From positions 76,397,501 to 76,461,500 of the forward strand of contig CM032232.1 in the NCBI GenBank assembly GCA_019009955.1: a stretch of DNA of 64,000 nt, in the 5' to 3' direction. The position numbers were made by a program, and so were the translations under genes. Source of the stretch: Riptortus pedestris. Lineage: Eukaryota > Arthropoda > Insecta > Hemiptera > Alydidae. The notes beneath the pieces are model-generated. The model saw only the letters and a list, made by a program, of their open reading frames with translations. It was not told where the DNA came from and did not search any database. The number at the start of each line of letters is the position of its first letter. Position 1 is the stretch's first letter. Below, piece after piece: positions 1 through 12,425 of this stretch.

Positions 1-1329
1 CCTTGGAAAAAACTTTTGCTAATATTCTGTTTTTTGACTTAGTTCATCACCTTCACTCGAAAATGTTACTTTTAAAACCTACTGTTCCTATTATTATATC
101 AGCGAATTGCTTTTAGTAGTTTTCATGATTCAGTTTCTTAAAAATATCTTAAAATATAGGAATTCAGTTGTGAATAAATGCCAAAAACAAATGATGAACA
201 TGAATTTGGAAATATGATGTATAAAGAGTATTTGTCGGTTCTCTATCACTAAGATGTTCTATGAATCCTATATTGATATTCAAATTTTAAACAAGAAATA
301 AGTAATCAAGTTCGTTCATACTCAGAATTGGCCCACAATATGGAGTGGTATAATTACATTAACTCAAAATTCCAAATACTTCCCTAAATGTAGTTAACAA
401 AGCAAACAACTACCGCCAAATTGAACTGCTCTTCATATCGTCCTCTCACTACTGTAGATAAAATAGCAATAGTATTTTTGAGAATTGCATAAATATAAAT
501 ATTTATATTGAACCTCTCCTTCGTAAAATTCACTTATAACTACCAGATTTTTTTATATTAATTTCCTACATCAATGATTTAGAGAATCCCGGTACTTTTT
601 TTGAATTATTATTAGAGTAGACATACCTTTTTTTTTATTTTAAATTAAATAATCCGAAGTAAAGATAGTCGGACAGGCCGGTCCCTTCATAGAAAGTGTA
701 CAACATGAGATAATTAATACTCAAAAATAGAAAAAAATATTTTCTATTTTCTAACTAATCGATTTTGATGTATAGCAATTTTAGTAATATCGATAAAATT
801 TGAAAAACAAATGTAGTGAGAAACTATAATTTATTACGAAAATGAAATAGGTTGACTCCATAAGTAATTTATTTAATCCGATAAAAATGTTTCATATCTT
901 CAATGACGCTGTAACTCGGTTTACAGCATGTGTAAAGTGATAACCTGTTGAATTATTTCCTTCTAACTACAGTCGCAATGCCTGAATAGATAACGCAGAG
1001 ATAGGCCTCGTAAAAATACTGATTGCAATCAGTGCAAGTAGAAGAACGAAATAAATTGATGGAGAGGATATAAAACTGCTTAAAAAAAAAAAAAAAAAAA
1101 CCTAAGTATTGAGTCCCCACCTCAGTTGGAGAGACAGTTGAAATAACACTGCAAAAAGACAAGTAGGACTTAAAGAAGAATAAATAGAACAGAAACACGG
1201 GACAAAAAATATCTTACTCTAGGGCGTGTGTCAATCGATTTTTTTTATTATCGAAATTTACGAATTTATACATTTAAAAGTCTCTGTAGTAGGCTGACAA
1301 GCAATAATACTTTCGTAGCTATTCTCTAA
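1..1329. other. Nothing recognised
   Basis: Strongly AT-rich, with an 18-base A run at 1083-1100. Short minus-strand open frames (953-1198) are low-complexity. Confidence 0.4.
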
Positions 1330-1545
1330 TCCTCCTAATGCCTCACATGGTCAATCTCACACGATAAAACCTAGAGTGACGAGCTCGATTTTCGCCAGGG
1401 CAAAGGAAATTATTTAGTGACGAAATTCATTAAATAACACCGAAAGTCCCACCCTGGCTAGAACAGGGTGGTAACCAGTAGAAAACCCGTCCCAATTAGC
1501 CTTCGTTGCAAAAAGTGGACGTAAATAAATAATAATAACTCCTAA
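1330..1545 (+). repeat. tRNA-derived SINE, plus orientation, decayed head
   Basis: Shares the SINE body: AAACCTAGAGTGACGAG, a B-box-like GCTCGATTTTCGCC, then GGCAAAGGAAATTATTTAG, CCCACCCTGGCTAGAA and a tail GGACGT..AATAATAATAA. The A-box half is badly diverged. Confidence 0.75.
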
Positions 1546-2370
1546 TGAAAAAAAATAATTTAAAGTACTTTTCCCATCTAAACGACACAAAATGGACAAC
1601 AGTCTCTTTTAAATTTAACTTTCTACAATATTAGCTTAACAAAAGAATTATTCATAACCAAATTAAAAGCTAAATTTCTCCGAAATAAAAAGAAATTAAA
1701 TCATGACACCAAAATATGTGTGCCGCCAAATATATTAATCAAGTTTTTTTTTTTGTATGAAATTTTACAAAAACAAAAAAAAATTGTCGTATATTAGGGG
1801 AAATAAGCTTAAAACCGCAAATTCAGCAATCAATATTTTTCTTCTTGTTTCAATAACAATAAAGTTTACGTAGGAAAAAGGAATTTTTGTAGGTGACCCT
1901 TTCCGTTAAAATAAGAAGAATATTTCAATATTGGGTCTGGGGAGAGCTATAAGAAAAATCGTTCATTTTGTCATTTAAAAGTCATTTTCATATTGTTATT
2001 GTCGCCGATCAGCAGCGAAAAGTACACAAGCCACTTCCTGTTCACCACATACAGGCCTTATAGAACAGAGGAATTTAAGCCCTGAAGAAATTATTCCCTC
2101 CTACTCTATAAAAAGATTTAAAAGTGTAACGCACACAACCGTGAACCACAAGACTCATTTTAGGAGTTGACGAATACAAACCAAATTGTGACATATGGCA
2201 GGTTGGTGGAAAAGTTTATAGAGATTATAAATGCTCTAGTAGGAGAGAATAGTCTCAAATAAATGTGTGTAAAACAACTGGCAGACAAACTTCAAAGGAA
2301 GTCATTAAAGCACAGGATGAAGTACCACAGAAAAGATAAAATAATTTTGAAGAACCTTGAAGTTCACAGG

Positions 2371-2517
2371 TTTAGCAGATTTCCCTTAAGGGAAATCAGC
2401 TATTGAGATCGTACTCATGTGCGAGTTTCGAAAAATTTCTTCAAATGTCCATCGATCCTACCTAGGAGATGACGAAAATGAGGTCCGTTCAAAATTATAT
2501 ATATGTATATATATATG

Positions 2518-2549
<32 letters not shown>

Positions 2550-3111
2550 TATATTTGTCTGTTAACGCTCTAGCGGTCGCAATTTTTGTTTGATCGTTAC
2601 CAAACTCGGAATTTAATCGTTTTATGTAAAAAGGAAGATCAAGTTCGTTAATGGCTGAAATCGGACAAGTGGGAGGGGGGGTTTAGAGGGGGATTTTTGA
2701 AAATTCAAAATATCTCCTTTATTATGCGTCGGATCGAAAAATTGTATAGAATAAATCTTATTGCAAATTACATTTACTATAAATATTCTTCTATACATTT
2801 ATTCTTTATCTTGAATACTAACCGAGATATTTCCATTTGTATTCTGCGTGTGGTCGCCAGTAGGCTATGTTCGGACTTTCCTCCGAGAGCTCTGGCGGCC
2901 GTTTCCATAACTATTCGTCCCTCGTGAATAGGTTTAGAGGTTAGGTTAACTGTTGTTTGGGGCTAGAAACTACTGGGTTATTACGCCCTAAATAATGTTT
3001 TAGGTTTAGAGGTTTCTTACTACTACAGTTGTTATTAGGCAAATTTCTCTATTGTAGAACTTCACGTGGGAAATCTGCTTAGTTTACGCAGCCCCTGCGT
3101 GACGGACTTTT
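2371..3111 (+). mobile_element. HINE-like (non-autonomous Helentron / DINE-1-like) element, full length, 3' type A
   Basis: Starts TTTAGCAGATTTCCC with the 20-bp palindrome GATTTCCCTTAAGGGAAATC. The common 5' module follows (TCATGTGCGAG.., GATGACGAAAATGAGGTCC), then a (TA)n/GTATA microsatellite at 2497-2553, the module with GTTTGATCGTTACCAAACTC and a G-run, then the type A 3' half with TCTGGCGGCC and GGTTAGGTTAA. It ends in GGGAAATCTGC, the hairpin ACGCAGCCCCTGCGT and GACGGACTTTT. The 5' AGCAGATTTCCC and 3' GGGAAATCTGC(T) form the short inverted repeats. No protein is encoded. Confidence 0.75.
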
Positions 3112-3349
3112 GTTTTATGTATTAATATTATATGCTATATCATTAAAGGCAATACATATAAATAATAATGTCTGGTTGAATCCACCTTATAATAATTTGT
3201 AATGAACTCTAATATAATAACTACATAATTTAATACTTTATTGTAAGTACTAGGCATTAAATAAATTTAGATTAATAATAACAGCACATTTCAATAGTAA
3301 ATTCAATATTCAATAGTAAAATTAATTTACTACACTTTTAAACATTTAG

Positions 3350-3440
3350 CGGGCTCAGGATAGCCGCGTCAGGTTAGACCATGGTCTTAATACTCAGGTT
3401 AAACATAGAGGTGTCGGTACAATTCCCACTCGCATCGCTT
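3350..3440 (+). repeat. Diverged tRNA-like SINE head
   Basis: GGGCTCAGGATAGCCGCGTCAG..AAACATAGAGGTGTCGGTACAATTCCCACTCG follows the SINE head pattern, in split blocks, with a B-box-like GGTACAATTCC. No SINE body follows, so this is a truncated or older relative. Confidence 0.4.
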
Positions 3441-3765
3441 TATCAACAATGTATATAAATTAAAATGTTCTATTCAACGTTCAAAAACTGCTATAAAAGA
3501 TATTAGTGAATATTCTGATTTAAAACCATCAAAAATCTCATTTACCACTAATACAATTTTCATCCAATTTTTTTCCTACTCTGACTAAAGTAATACTAAC
3601 ATAATTTAGGTTCTGATTTAGATACTTAACATTCTCTTTTATTATCATTTGGGCAAGTGATCAGAAACAACCAAACACTCAAACATCGTTGTCTAAATAT
3701 TTGAAATGAAAATCTTTATTTTTTCTTTTATTTATTTATTGGAGCTTCGCAGCTTCGGCGATGTT

Positions 3766-3806
3766 GCTCTAAACTAAAGGATTTGTAACTTTAAAAAACA
3801 AATCTT
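3766..3806. repeat. Short inverted repeat (hairpin)
   Basis: ACTAAAGGATTTGT and ACAAATCTTTAGT are near-perfect inverted arms around a short loop. It could be the end or core of a MITE; nothing else supports a function. Confidence 0.4.
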
Positions 3807-4568
3807 TAGTTCGGTAGATTACGAAGAGCCAGCCACACGGCTTTGTTATTTGGCCAAGCCCCATTCCTGTGGTTCCATGTCTTCATTTAAGAAGCTACTC
3901 AATTGTATGACGAAGCTGAGTTGGATAAAATTCCACCCTTAAAACTCGGCGACTCAACAGCTAAATAAAATTTTGAGTGCAAACCCAGGCTTTGGACTAG
4001 TCACCTCTAGCATAGTGTCACGACTGGTGGACCTCAGCTGCCACTCGAAATATTTAAAAAAACGTTTTTTATACATGTGTTCTATTTTAGTTTTAAACGT
4101 TAATATGTATAATACACATTTTATTATTTTTCTTGATGTTAGCCTGTACAAAATGAGTAATCTATTACGCAACTTTTACTAGGTCGTCGATTAATCATTT
4201 TTACCATAATTATTTGATAGTTATTACTTACAGCCAGACATTAAAGAATTTTTCCCTAATCATCGGAATGATTACAATGGTTTTAACAGACAGTTTGCAC
4301 AACAAAAAAGGTAAATAAAATACTTTCTACCAATTGGGTTTAAAGCGGATATAAATACATACATATGAGCGGAGTAAATTTAAACCTGAGTAAGCCATTG
4401 ATCTTGAGAGGGCGCTGTTGTAGACTGTTATTGGCCAATTAAGCCGAGACACATGCCAAGACCCAATAAGGCTGGAACTGGCTACTGGTACTCGGTCTCT
4501 GTCAGTCGGGACACGGACCAAAAAAACGGGGGACACCTCGCCAGGTAAATCATTTCCAATTAATTAAT

Positions 4569-4640
4569 ATTATACTTGCTAACCAGGGATTCGAACGGGG
4601 AATCCTGTAGTTACTTATATAATGTCAGTCATCTGTTAAC
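4569..4640 (-). repeat. tRNA-like pseudo-B-box sequence (SINE or tRNA fragment)
   Basis: The minus strand has CCCCGTTCGAATCCCTGG, matching a Pol III B box, preceded by a weak A-box-like TAGTTAACAGATGAC. The T-stem does not pair, so this is not a functional tRNA. A degenerate SINE of another family is likelier. Confidence 0.28.
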
Positions 4641-6550
4641 TAATGAAAGTTAAACATAAATTTCTCTTTAGTTTGTAATCTGTTTACAAATAAAAAGAGA
4701 GAAAAATGTACTGAGAGAAAGTTGTTCAGTATGCTAATAATAAATTTCTAATGACTGAAATAGGCATACGTATATGGAGTATGGCCTAGAGTTACTGGCC
4801 TCATTACTGTCATAGGCATATGACAGCATTCTTTACGGTAAACCTTTTACCCGATTCATCAAGATATGAATGCCAGGCGAAGGTAAAAGCATACATTCAT
4901 TATTATACATATTTGCATCTATGAACTAGTACATGATTCATTTCTTGTTTGATGCTTTGTCAACACATAACAGATTATTACTAGTCATGAACTCATGAAG
5001 TCTACGTGAAGACTTGTCCTATTTATTGGCAGCCATGCCATTCAACGCTCGGGCTAAAACTGTTGGTTAGCTCTATTGACAGGGTTTTCCATATCAACAA
5101 AAAATATTTAAAACAAAAATGTTTTACCACAATCATTCAAATATAGAAACACTCGATAACCAAAGGATCGTGAATATACACAGTTGTGGAAGGTATATTG
5201 TGGCAGAAAACTTGGAATTAGTGTTTGCAAAGGTCCCCACAACCTTAAAAAAAATTATTCCATCAATATTTCCTCCATAAAACCTACCAAAACAAAACCT
5301 GTAATCCATTACTTCAGAATTTTGAAAAGTAGTCTACTGCTTAAAATGAAATGCCTATGTATTACTGTCTATACCCATTGACACGTTAAAGAACAAGAAA
5401 ACAAAAGTAAAAATAAATCTAAAACCTATTGGACAAATTCGTTATTTCAAACTACTAAAAACGTCGTTTTTCTCTAATAAATAAAGAAAATATCCAACAA
5501 CGTTTTTAATAACTTTTCTGGGGAGAATAAATCCAAATATAACCAAAACTAAGTTCATAAAAAATGCTTAATTTTTTTGCTTTGTTTTTTTTTATTTTTA
5601 TTTTTTAACCGTGAGGTCCAACCGCGAAGCCAAATAACTCAACTATATAAAGTAAGAGATCATTGATTTCCCCAGGTTTGGTTTTATTTTTTTTAACCAA
5701 ACTTTGGACACTTCATTTTTAAAAAAGCGACAGATAACCAATGACTCTGAACGAACTTCAGCTCCCATCTTTCTTCTACAAATAATGACTAATTAACTTC
5801 ATTTTTTAATCATTTCTTAAAATGAATGAATATCTTAATTTCATTCAGTCTATATCAGCTCCAAATCAGTTCCTCTCAGCGCAGAGATATTGCAAGTTCC
5901 TCAAATTTGTTTGGCTCAGGAGTATTGCAATAATTATGAAACCTCTATACGGCCCTGCAAGATATTTATATTGTTCAAGATATATTTTTACGGCAAGCGT
6001 GGAAATACTGATATGTGACGTTGAGTCTAGGGTCTCATATTACTTCATAACACACTTTATACACAGAAAATAAAAAAAGATTAATTAAAGTAGAGCTGAA
6101 AAGATGAACATTTTATAAATGAAAACAGCAATTGCTAAATTTGAGGATATGAGGGATAAATAGCATGTGCGAATAATTTATAACTAATAAAAGAGAAATT
6201 AAAATAAAATGATTTATTAAAAGTGTATAGGATAGACGAATTCAATCAATTTCTTAGAAGAAAAATGCTATTAACCGTAGAGCTTTTTTTAGAAACCTAT
6301 GAAATCTCTATCTATTTGTCAACATAATTAATAAATAGTGTAAATTAATGAACTGGTTTGGCGGAAAAGAAGAAATTACATTTTTAATAAGCTTCAGTAC
6401 CCAATAGAAAGGAGTGCCGATAAAGCCTACACAGCTGCACAGGTGATATTTCTTAATATTGTATAGATTTAAATTTCTCAGATATATATCTGAAAAATTA
6501 TTATACCTAATACAGAAAGTACATACATACACACATATATGTATTCATTA
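4641..6550. other. Nothing recognised
   Basis: AT-rich sequence; short chance frames at 5184-5381 and 5822-6073 have no recognised family. Confidence 0.4.
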
Positions 6551-6686
6551 TTTATGCACAATGATATTATTAATTATTTACTTTAATAGTGTTCTTTTTT
6601 ACATTTGTGTGTGTGTGTGTGTGTGTGTATTATTAATGCACAGTGAAATTATTAATTCTTTACTTTAATATAGTCCTTTTTTTACA

Positions 6687-6779
<93 letters not shown>

Positions 6780-7074
6780 TGGTTCCTTTATCAATAGTCA
6801 CCACTATACTTGACAATCAACCAAATCTATATTATAACCTGGTCGAAAACAACTATATAATGTATAAATCCACACACAAAATATCAAAAAGTACTGTTTG
6901 GCAAATATAACAACTACTTAAAAAAAAGAAGCGAAATTCTAAAAACAAGAAAAATAATAATTTATAAAATAAAACGAAATACAAAACAACAAATAATTAA
7001 CAACTAACAAAATAAAAGATACTGACAAGAAATATCTATAAAATTAATAACAATCATGGCCAGATAAGTTATCA

Positions 7075-7158
<84 letters not shown>

Positions 7159-7192
7159 CAAAAAGCACACTATTGAAGTAAATAATTAATAA
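6551..7192. repeat. Microsatellite complex with a direct and an inverted duplicate of one flank
   Basis: Two tandem copies (about 6551-6628 and 6634-6722) of a segment ending CTTTAATA..TTTTTACATTTG and running into (GT)n. A (TA)n tract follows at 6728-6778, and a (AT)n-(GT)n tract at 7079-7158. The tract at 7159-7192 is followed by an inverted copy of the same segment (GAAGTAAATAATTAAT). The layout resembles an inverted pair of repeat ends that start in microsatellites. Confidence 0.6.
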
Positions 7193-7415
7193 AATACATG
7201 TCCTTACATATAATGGATTTACGAGTATACTAGGCTAAATTCCCTAAAACCTTGCATACGCACACTCACTCAGACATACACACACGAAATAAAAACAAAA
7301 ACGCACACATATACGGTTTAAGCTCGAGTTAAAACTTATTTATTTTAAAGGCATTACTGATTTTAAAATGTAACTGCAAAATGTTAACATTTTATAAAAA
7401 TGTTAAAGAATTAAA

Positions 7416-7638
7416 TAGAATTATTATTAACGTCCACTTTTTGCAACTTAGGCTAATCGGGACGAGTTATCTACAGGTTACCACCCTTTTCTAGCCAGGG
7501 TGGGATTTTAGGACGTTATTTAATGAATTTCGTCACTAAATAATTTCCTTTGCCCAGGCAAGAATCGAACTCGCCACTCTAGGTTTACCATGTGAGATAA
7601 AGGTCAACGCTTTAACTCACATGGCTAACCTGAGCCCC
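7416..7638 (-). repeat. tRNA-derived SINE, complete, with 12-bp target-site duplication
   Basis: Minus orientation. The head GGGCTCAGGTTAGCCATG (A-box region), B box GAGTTCGATTCTTGCC, body with CCCACCCTGGCTAG and (AAT)n tail are all present. It is flanked by TAAAGAATTAAA at 7404-7415 and 7639-7650, the mark of LINE-driven retroposition. Pol III internal promoter boxes are recognisable. Confidence 0.88.
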
Positions 7639-8589
7639 TAAAGAATTAAAGAAATGTGCGAGGTACCTTCTGTAAGCATGTCGTGTATGTAATGTGGGAT
7701 GTGAAATTTTATTTGAATACTCTGCGTTAATAAAGAAGTTGCTATTTATAGCATGTAATAACACCACAATACGGCAAGAAGCACGTCAATCAGGCAGGCC
7801 TCTAGTTTTCGTAAAACAAAAAAAAAATAAATAAAAATAAAAATACTCTTCAAATAGAAATATTTCCCGACTAATTTTCTAAACCACTTAAAATAAATAA
7901 CAGTTATAGTCATATGGTGTGATAATCTAAGCTGAACAGAGATTGGAAGTAGAGATTAACACGTTAATTGGATAGAGGGGAGTGTCCGAGAGATCGATGG
8001 TTTTCTATAACTAAAATAAATTTCATTTTTTGTCGGAGGTGGTTATACAATAGCAGCTAATTGGGGATTAGGTACTCCACCATATTAGTACGGCACTACA
8101 CATATTTTAAACATTTTTCTCCTCCAGCGGGAAATCGTACTTAATCGACTTCGCTTTAGCTTTAATTCATAATTATTTCAAAGAAGTAAAAAAAATGTTT
8201 TACAAAATCTTTTTTATAGAATCTAACAACATACACACATTATTCCAAATATTCTGATGTACTTTTTGATCTTAGTAATTATGAAAGACCGTCTCTTTGT
8301 TGATATTTGTTTTTCAGAAAAGTTATCTCCTAAGTATTTTTAGGTGGAAACTGCTTTAAATTCCTATACCGATGGGTTTTATTCATCAAATTTTCTTAAC
8401 AAAATAAATACTTCTCCATATATCCCGTTTTTATTTTTAGCTTGATTTTCCTTAGTTGTACTTCAACTGTCAATTTCTAAAGCGTTGAAATAATCTTCCA
8501 TTAACAAGGCCCCTTACAGACTATATAGACTTTCTGCCAGTATGTTTACTTGTTCATTAATGAAACAACTTCAGGTTAATCACAAAAAC

Positions 8590-8680
8590 TTTTTTATGGC
8601 TTCTCACAATTTATTTCTTAAAAACGCTTAGCGCTTTCGGGAACTAAATTCCCATCCTCAGAGCTACAAACAATAAAACA
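8590..8680. repeat. Penelope-like element terminal motif
   Basis: On the minus strand: GAGGATGGGAATTTAG, then TTCCCGAAAGCGCTAAGCG. A 'gatggg..cccgaaagcgctaagcg' arrangement is typical of the non-coding ends of Penelope-like retroelements. No reverse transcriptase or GIY-YIG coding was found alongside. Confidence 0.4.
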
Positions 8681-9075
8681 CCATAATTAAGGAGCCTAAA
8701 AATTAGTTTTTAATTTTTTTTTTTTTTACATAATTGCTGATTCATCAATTTTTAATAATTACTGGTCTAAATAAAGAAATATAATATGACTTCAACATAT
8801 GGGCACACAAGTCAGTGAGATAAGTATTTATATATCAAATTAATTATATAAAAAAATACTGATGTGTTTTTTGTTATTTGTCACAGTATCGGGGATAAAG
8901 AAAAATTGGAGATGGAACATAGGCGAGGATGACGGAGGGCTAAGGAGTGGACGGGATCTCTGAAGAAAGGGACTACCCAGCAAAAGGAAGGAAAACAAAA
9001 ATCGAATTTTGACCACCTAGGCACAAATAACTCTTGCGAGTTCAGTGCCGTTTTATAATAAAATACATAAAATAA

Positions 9076-9426
9076 TTTCATGGTAAGGGTCACCAAAAAA
9101 AAAAAATTTCCCGCGCCCACTTTATACGTACTAGCCTACATGTTTCGTGGCTTAAACACCAGCTCTTCAGGGGCCATCCATTTCAGAAGTAATCGTTTCC
9201 TCTAATGTTCGTTGTGGTTGACCCTTTCTCGCTGGGAGGCCATTGCCAGTATCAACGACCTCTCCAGTCCAGAGGAAGGTTCAGCCGCAACCAACATTAG
9301 AGGGAACACACACCAGCAATGGATGTCACCTGAAGAGGTGGTATTCAAGTCACGAAACATGTAGGGTAGTATATATAAATTGTGAGCGGGAAAAATGTTT
9401 TTTATTGGTGACCTTTGCCATGAAAC
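9076..9426. mobile_element. Inverted repeat pair, arms ~140 bp (Penelope-like terminal repeats or foldback element)
   Basis: Left arm 9076-9215 and right arm 9284-9426 are inverted copies sharing CATGTTTCGTG, CTCTTCAGG and GGTCACC. They flank a ~70-bp loop. CCTGAAGAGGTGG..CACGAAACATGTAGG resembles the 'CTGAAGA..CGAAACATGT' motif in Penelope-like termini, and that clade often carries inverted terminal copies. The arms are about 80% identical by eye, so the insertion is old. Confidence 0.5.
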
Positions 9427-9585
9427 TATGAAGAAAGCTCCATAATTTTATTTATCCTTTATCAAGATGAATTTCGTTTTTGAATGGACTGATTTTTGTA
9501 TTATTCCACAAGTGGATTAGGCAGGTATATTTTCATACACATAATATGTAAATTGAGATGTATTAAGTATGTCTATTTTTAAATT

Positions 9586-9632
9586 GAACATTGGGAATCT
9601 ATTTAGTTTATGCAGCCCATAAATGAGGGACT
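9586..9632 (+). repeat. HINE-like 3' end remnant
   Basis: GGGAATCTATTTAGTTTATGC followed by AGCCC..GAGGGACTACTT (split here) matches the HINE-like 3' terminus with several substitutions; the hairpin is broken. The rest of the element is not recognisable upstream. Confidence 0.5.
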
Positions 9633-10860
9633 ACTTGTGACCATATATGTAGTAGTACTTATATACCGACTGTGATCTGTCAGAAGTATCGGATGTTTGA
9701 ATTATTAGAGTTAGCAGGACTGCAATTAACCAGCATGTGATTTGCGTTAAGTTCGTTATCACACTTTTTCTAATGTAGTCATTAAGTGAACGTATTTTTT
9801 TGGAATGATCAATCCTTTCCAGCATAAAATCCCTTTGTCTTCTACCATTTTGCTCTAAAATATTCAAAGTTATCTTTGCCGTTTGAAGAGAGAAAGTAGT
9901 CTATGATTTGTATTTGCTAGAGATTTGGCATGAATGATCGACTTAGTGACATTACTCCCTGATAAATTATGGAATAAACATTTAGGGGATTTCTGTAGCT
10001 TAGCATATTTCGAGATTGTAAGTTCTCACTGGTAAGGGTGCTTGTTATTCGTTTGCTTAGTAGTTTACCACGAAAGCAAAGTACTTTAGTAATAAGTGGG
10101 CAATATATGAGTTGAATCGCTTGAAGGGTGCTTGAGGGTAACATTACAATTACTGAAACCGTTATGTCATTAATCTCAATATGATCCACACGCAATGCGT
10201 TCTGGCGAGCTGACACAAAGCCTTTTTTGTTATTCGCTGGCCTACATATTATCCACTCGTTGGCAAAAAGACTGTGGGCGATCCCTATAAAGCTGTCCTT
10301 TGACTAACGACAACCGAAAAACCCTTCCCAGCCCTTGAATGACAAACGATCTGCCGCCCCCGCTCGAACGAGCCAAGAGACAGGGCTAAATGGTTTCATG
10401 GAAAACCTCATTCAAAATACACAACTCCCGTTTTGTATAATCTCCCCGTCTTGCGCGAAGAAATATTTCGGAGATTAACGCACTTCCTCCTCATTTGCCT
10501 ACATTTACATTTGTAACAGACCCGTCATTCAAGACTTCTTTTTTTTTTTTCTTTCTTCAAGGAAGATCGTTAAAAGAACTAGAAATGAGCTAGGTCCGGA
10601 ACACTATCTTTTGAAAACGATCTCTGCTAAACTCATATTCCATAGGAAGATGGAACAGGCGAAGCTATAAAGAAAGAGCATTTAATAAAAACGATAAAAA
10701 ATTCTAACCGCCACATTACAAGGTACTATTAGTATCTGGACTTTAATATTTCGTCGTAATTGATTGGCACAATTAACTCATAACCAAGGTTACAGACTTT
10801 ATCAGGTTAACCTCTAAATCCTTTTGAAATACATATGATTGGGAATATTATACTCGCCCT
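9633..10860. other. Unassigned; minus-strand reading frames without recognised homology
   Basis: Two minus-strand open stretches (9631-9867, 78 codons; 9917-10216, 99 codons) lie close together. I cannot assign them to any family. They have no convincing starts or splice context and may be chance or a decayed element. Confidence 0.25.
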
Positions 10861-10867
10861 GGGATAT

Positions 10868-11090
10868 ACAGGGTTTTTCAAAAAGAATGACCCTACTATT
10901 TCATTAATTTATATCTTATTAAAGACAGTAATACAAGATACCAATAAAGACACATATATTAACCGGTGTTGAAGTTTTATGGTGTCATCATCATGTTCCA
11001 TTTCCTACATCGCATCACAACGTCTGTTGCGATGCTGGTGTGAAGCACCATAAAGCTTTGAAATCAGTTCATTCTTTTTGAATGACCCTA
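10868..11090. mobile_element. Small MITE-like element with imperfect ~23-bp terminal inverted repeats
   Basis: The left end CAGGGTTTTTCAAAAAGAATGA and the right end (minus strand) TAGGGTCATTCAAAAAGAATGA are inverted copies; the interior is non-coding and about 180 bp long. Such CAGGGT..CAAAAAGAATGA termini are seen on Tc1/mariner-like MITEs. No clear target duplication was found. Confidence 0.45.
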
Positions 11091-11718
11091 TCTTCTTGTA
11101 ATTAGTACATAACCTATCTCACCCAATTTATGGTTTAAAATTCATCAAGTTCCTGTTGGATTATAAAAGACTGAGATAACTTGTTTTAACATTAAATCAA
11201 CAACAAAAAGTAGAAAAATTCAAAATGAATGTCCAGGTCTTCCCAGAAGAAATTGTATTTCAATCAAAATACTCAAAGTGCTAAATAGAGTAGAAAATAT
11301 GATAATTGTGCAGCTTCGCTGAGACGAGACTGTTTCATTTCAGTTGGTATCCCAAATTGAAGGATAATATTTTGAACATTGAAACTGCTGATACTAGAAA
11401 TTAAAATTTGAGGTTCTTCCACTCTTGTACAGAAAGTAAGAAGTTCAGCACTATTTTCTCAGAATTCTGTAGTTCAATGGTAGCACTGAAAAAAAAGTTC
11501 AAAAACTGCAGCAATTTGTTTTATAATAAAATAGAATTATTTATTGAATGAATGAATATGTTTATTCCTTTTAAAATTATACAATTTTCTAGCAAGGTTC
11601 AGCCATTGACATATTATTGTTATTGTATTTTTTTTTAAAAAAACGTAAAAAGAGAATTACTAGAACTACTTCATTTTAATAATTAGATTGCTAGCATTTT
11701 TGTTTTGTTTCTGAGCTA

Positions 11719-12300
11719 AAGATTTTTATGAAGGAACGTATATATGCAATTTATCTTATTAGTTTCCATTTTGTCAAAAAGATTGTCCATGGAGATTATG
11801 TCTTCGTGCTGTGGAATGCTGAGGATTTCGAAGGGATGGTTTCCTTTTTCATCTAAGAATAAGTGAGTAAGTGTATCTTGTCTACCTTGGCTTTTCTGGA
11901 TTAAATGTGTAAATGTTTTGCCTACTACTAATCTTTGATTTTCAGTTCCTAATAAACTGACTTGAGCAATAGCTTTAGTCTTATTAAATGGTATTTGTAG
12001 GTTTAGGTACTCCTAGTCTCTACCAAGAGAATTAATTCTTCTGAAGTACTGGCTATAGGTGCAGTTAAGTACTCTTTCATTATCTAAAAAAAATTAAGTG
12101 GTTTTTAAAAGACATTTTTATTATTTCTCTTTAATATTTTCTGCCGTTTCTAATTCTATTAATTTTCCTCCTTCGCATTCAAGGTAATCTTCTAGTTCAT
12201 TCACCCATTTAAATGGCATTGAATAATTGGCAGATAATTCCTTCAGGCACAGTCTTCACAGGTCATCTGCCGACTTCTCTGCAATTATATATACTATAAT
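11719..12300 (-). pseudogene. Unclassified decayed protein-coding segment
   Basis: One minus-strand frame reads as protein-like sequence for about 190 codons. It contains YSMPFKWVNELEDYLECEGG, then after two stops SQYFRRINSLG and KAIAQVSLLGTENQRLVVGK, and then FLDEKGNHPFEILSIPQHED, ending near 11719. Composition is protein-like (charged and hydrophobic residues mixed) rather than AT-noise. In-frame stops fall at about 12016, 12093, 12118 and 12256. A T-rich tract ending in TTTTTTTTAG just before the downstream block could be an old splice acceptor, so the two blocks may be separate exons. I do not recognise the family; a retroelement or captured host-gene remnant are both possible. Confidence 0.35.
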
Positions 12301-12328
12301 CTATGAATTACATTTTAAGAGTATGTAA

Positions 12329-12425
12329 AGTATTATTTATTTGAGATGCCGCTACAATGGCGATTCATCTTTTCATGTTAGAATATACTTTTACAGAATT
12401 TTAAATAAATTCGATTTATAGCTTT
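12329..12425 (-). repeat. LINE 3' UTR repeat fragment
   Basis: GATGCCGCTACAATGGCGATTC and the following TTTTCATGTTAGAATAT..TTTTACA match the repeat in the LINE 3' UTR at 13397-13640. It is a short isolated copy of the same family. Confidence 0.5.

Noticed and set aside
4569..4640. Functional tRNA gene
   Set aside because: A B-box-like motif is present, but the T-stem does not pair and no acceptor stem can be formed.
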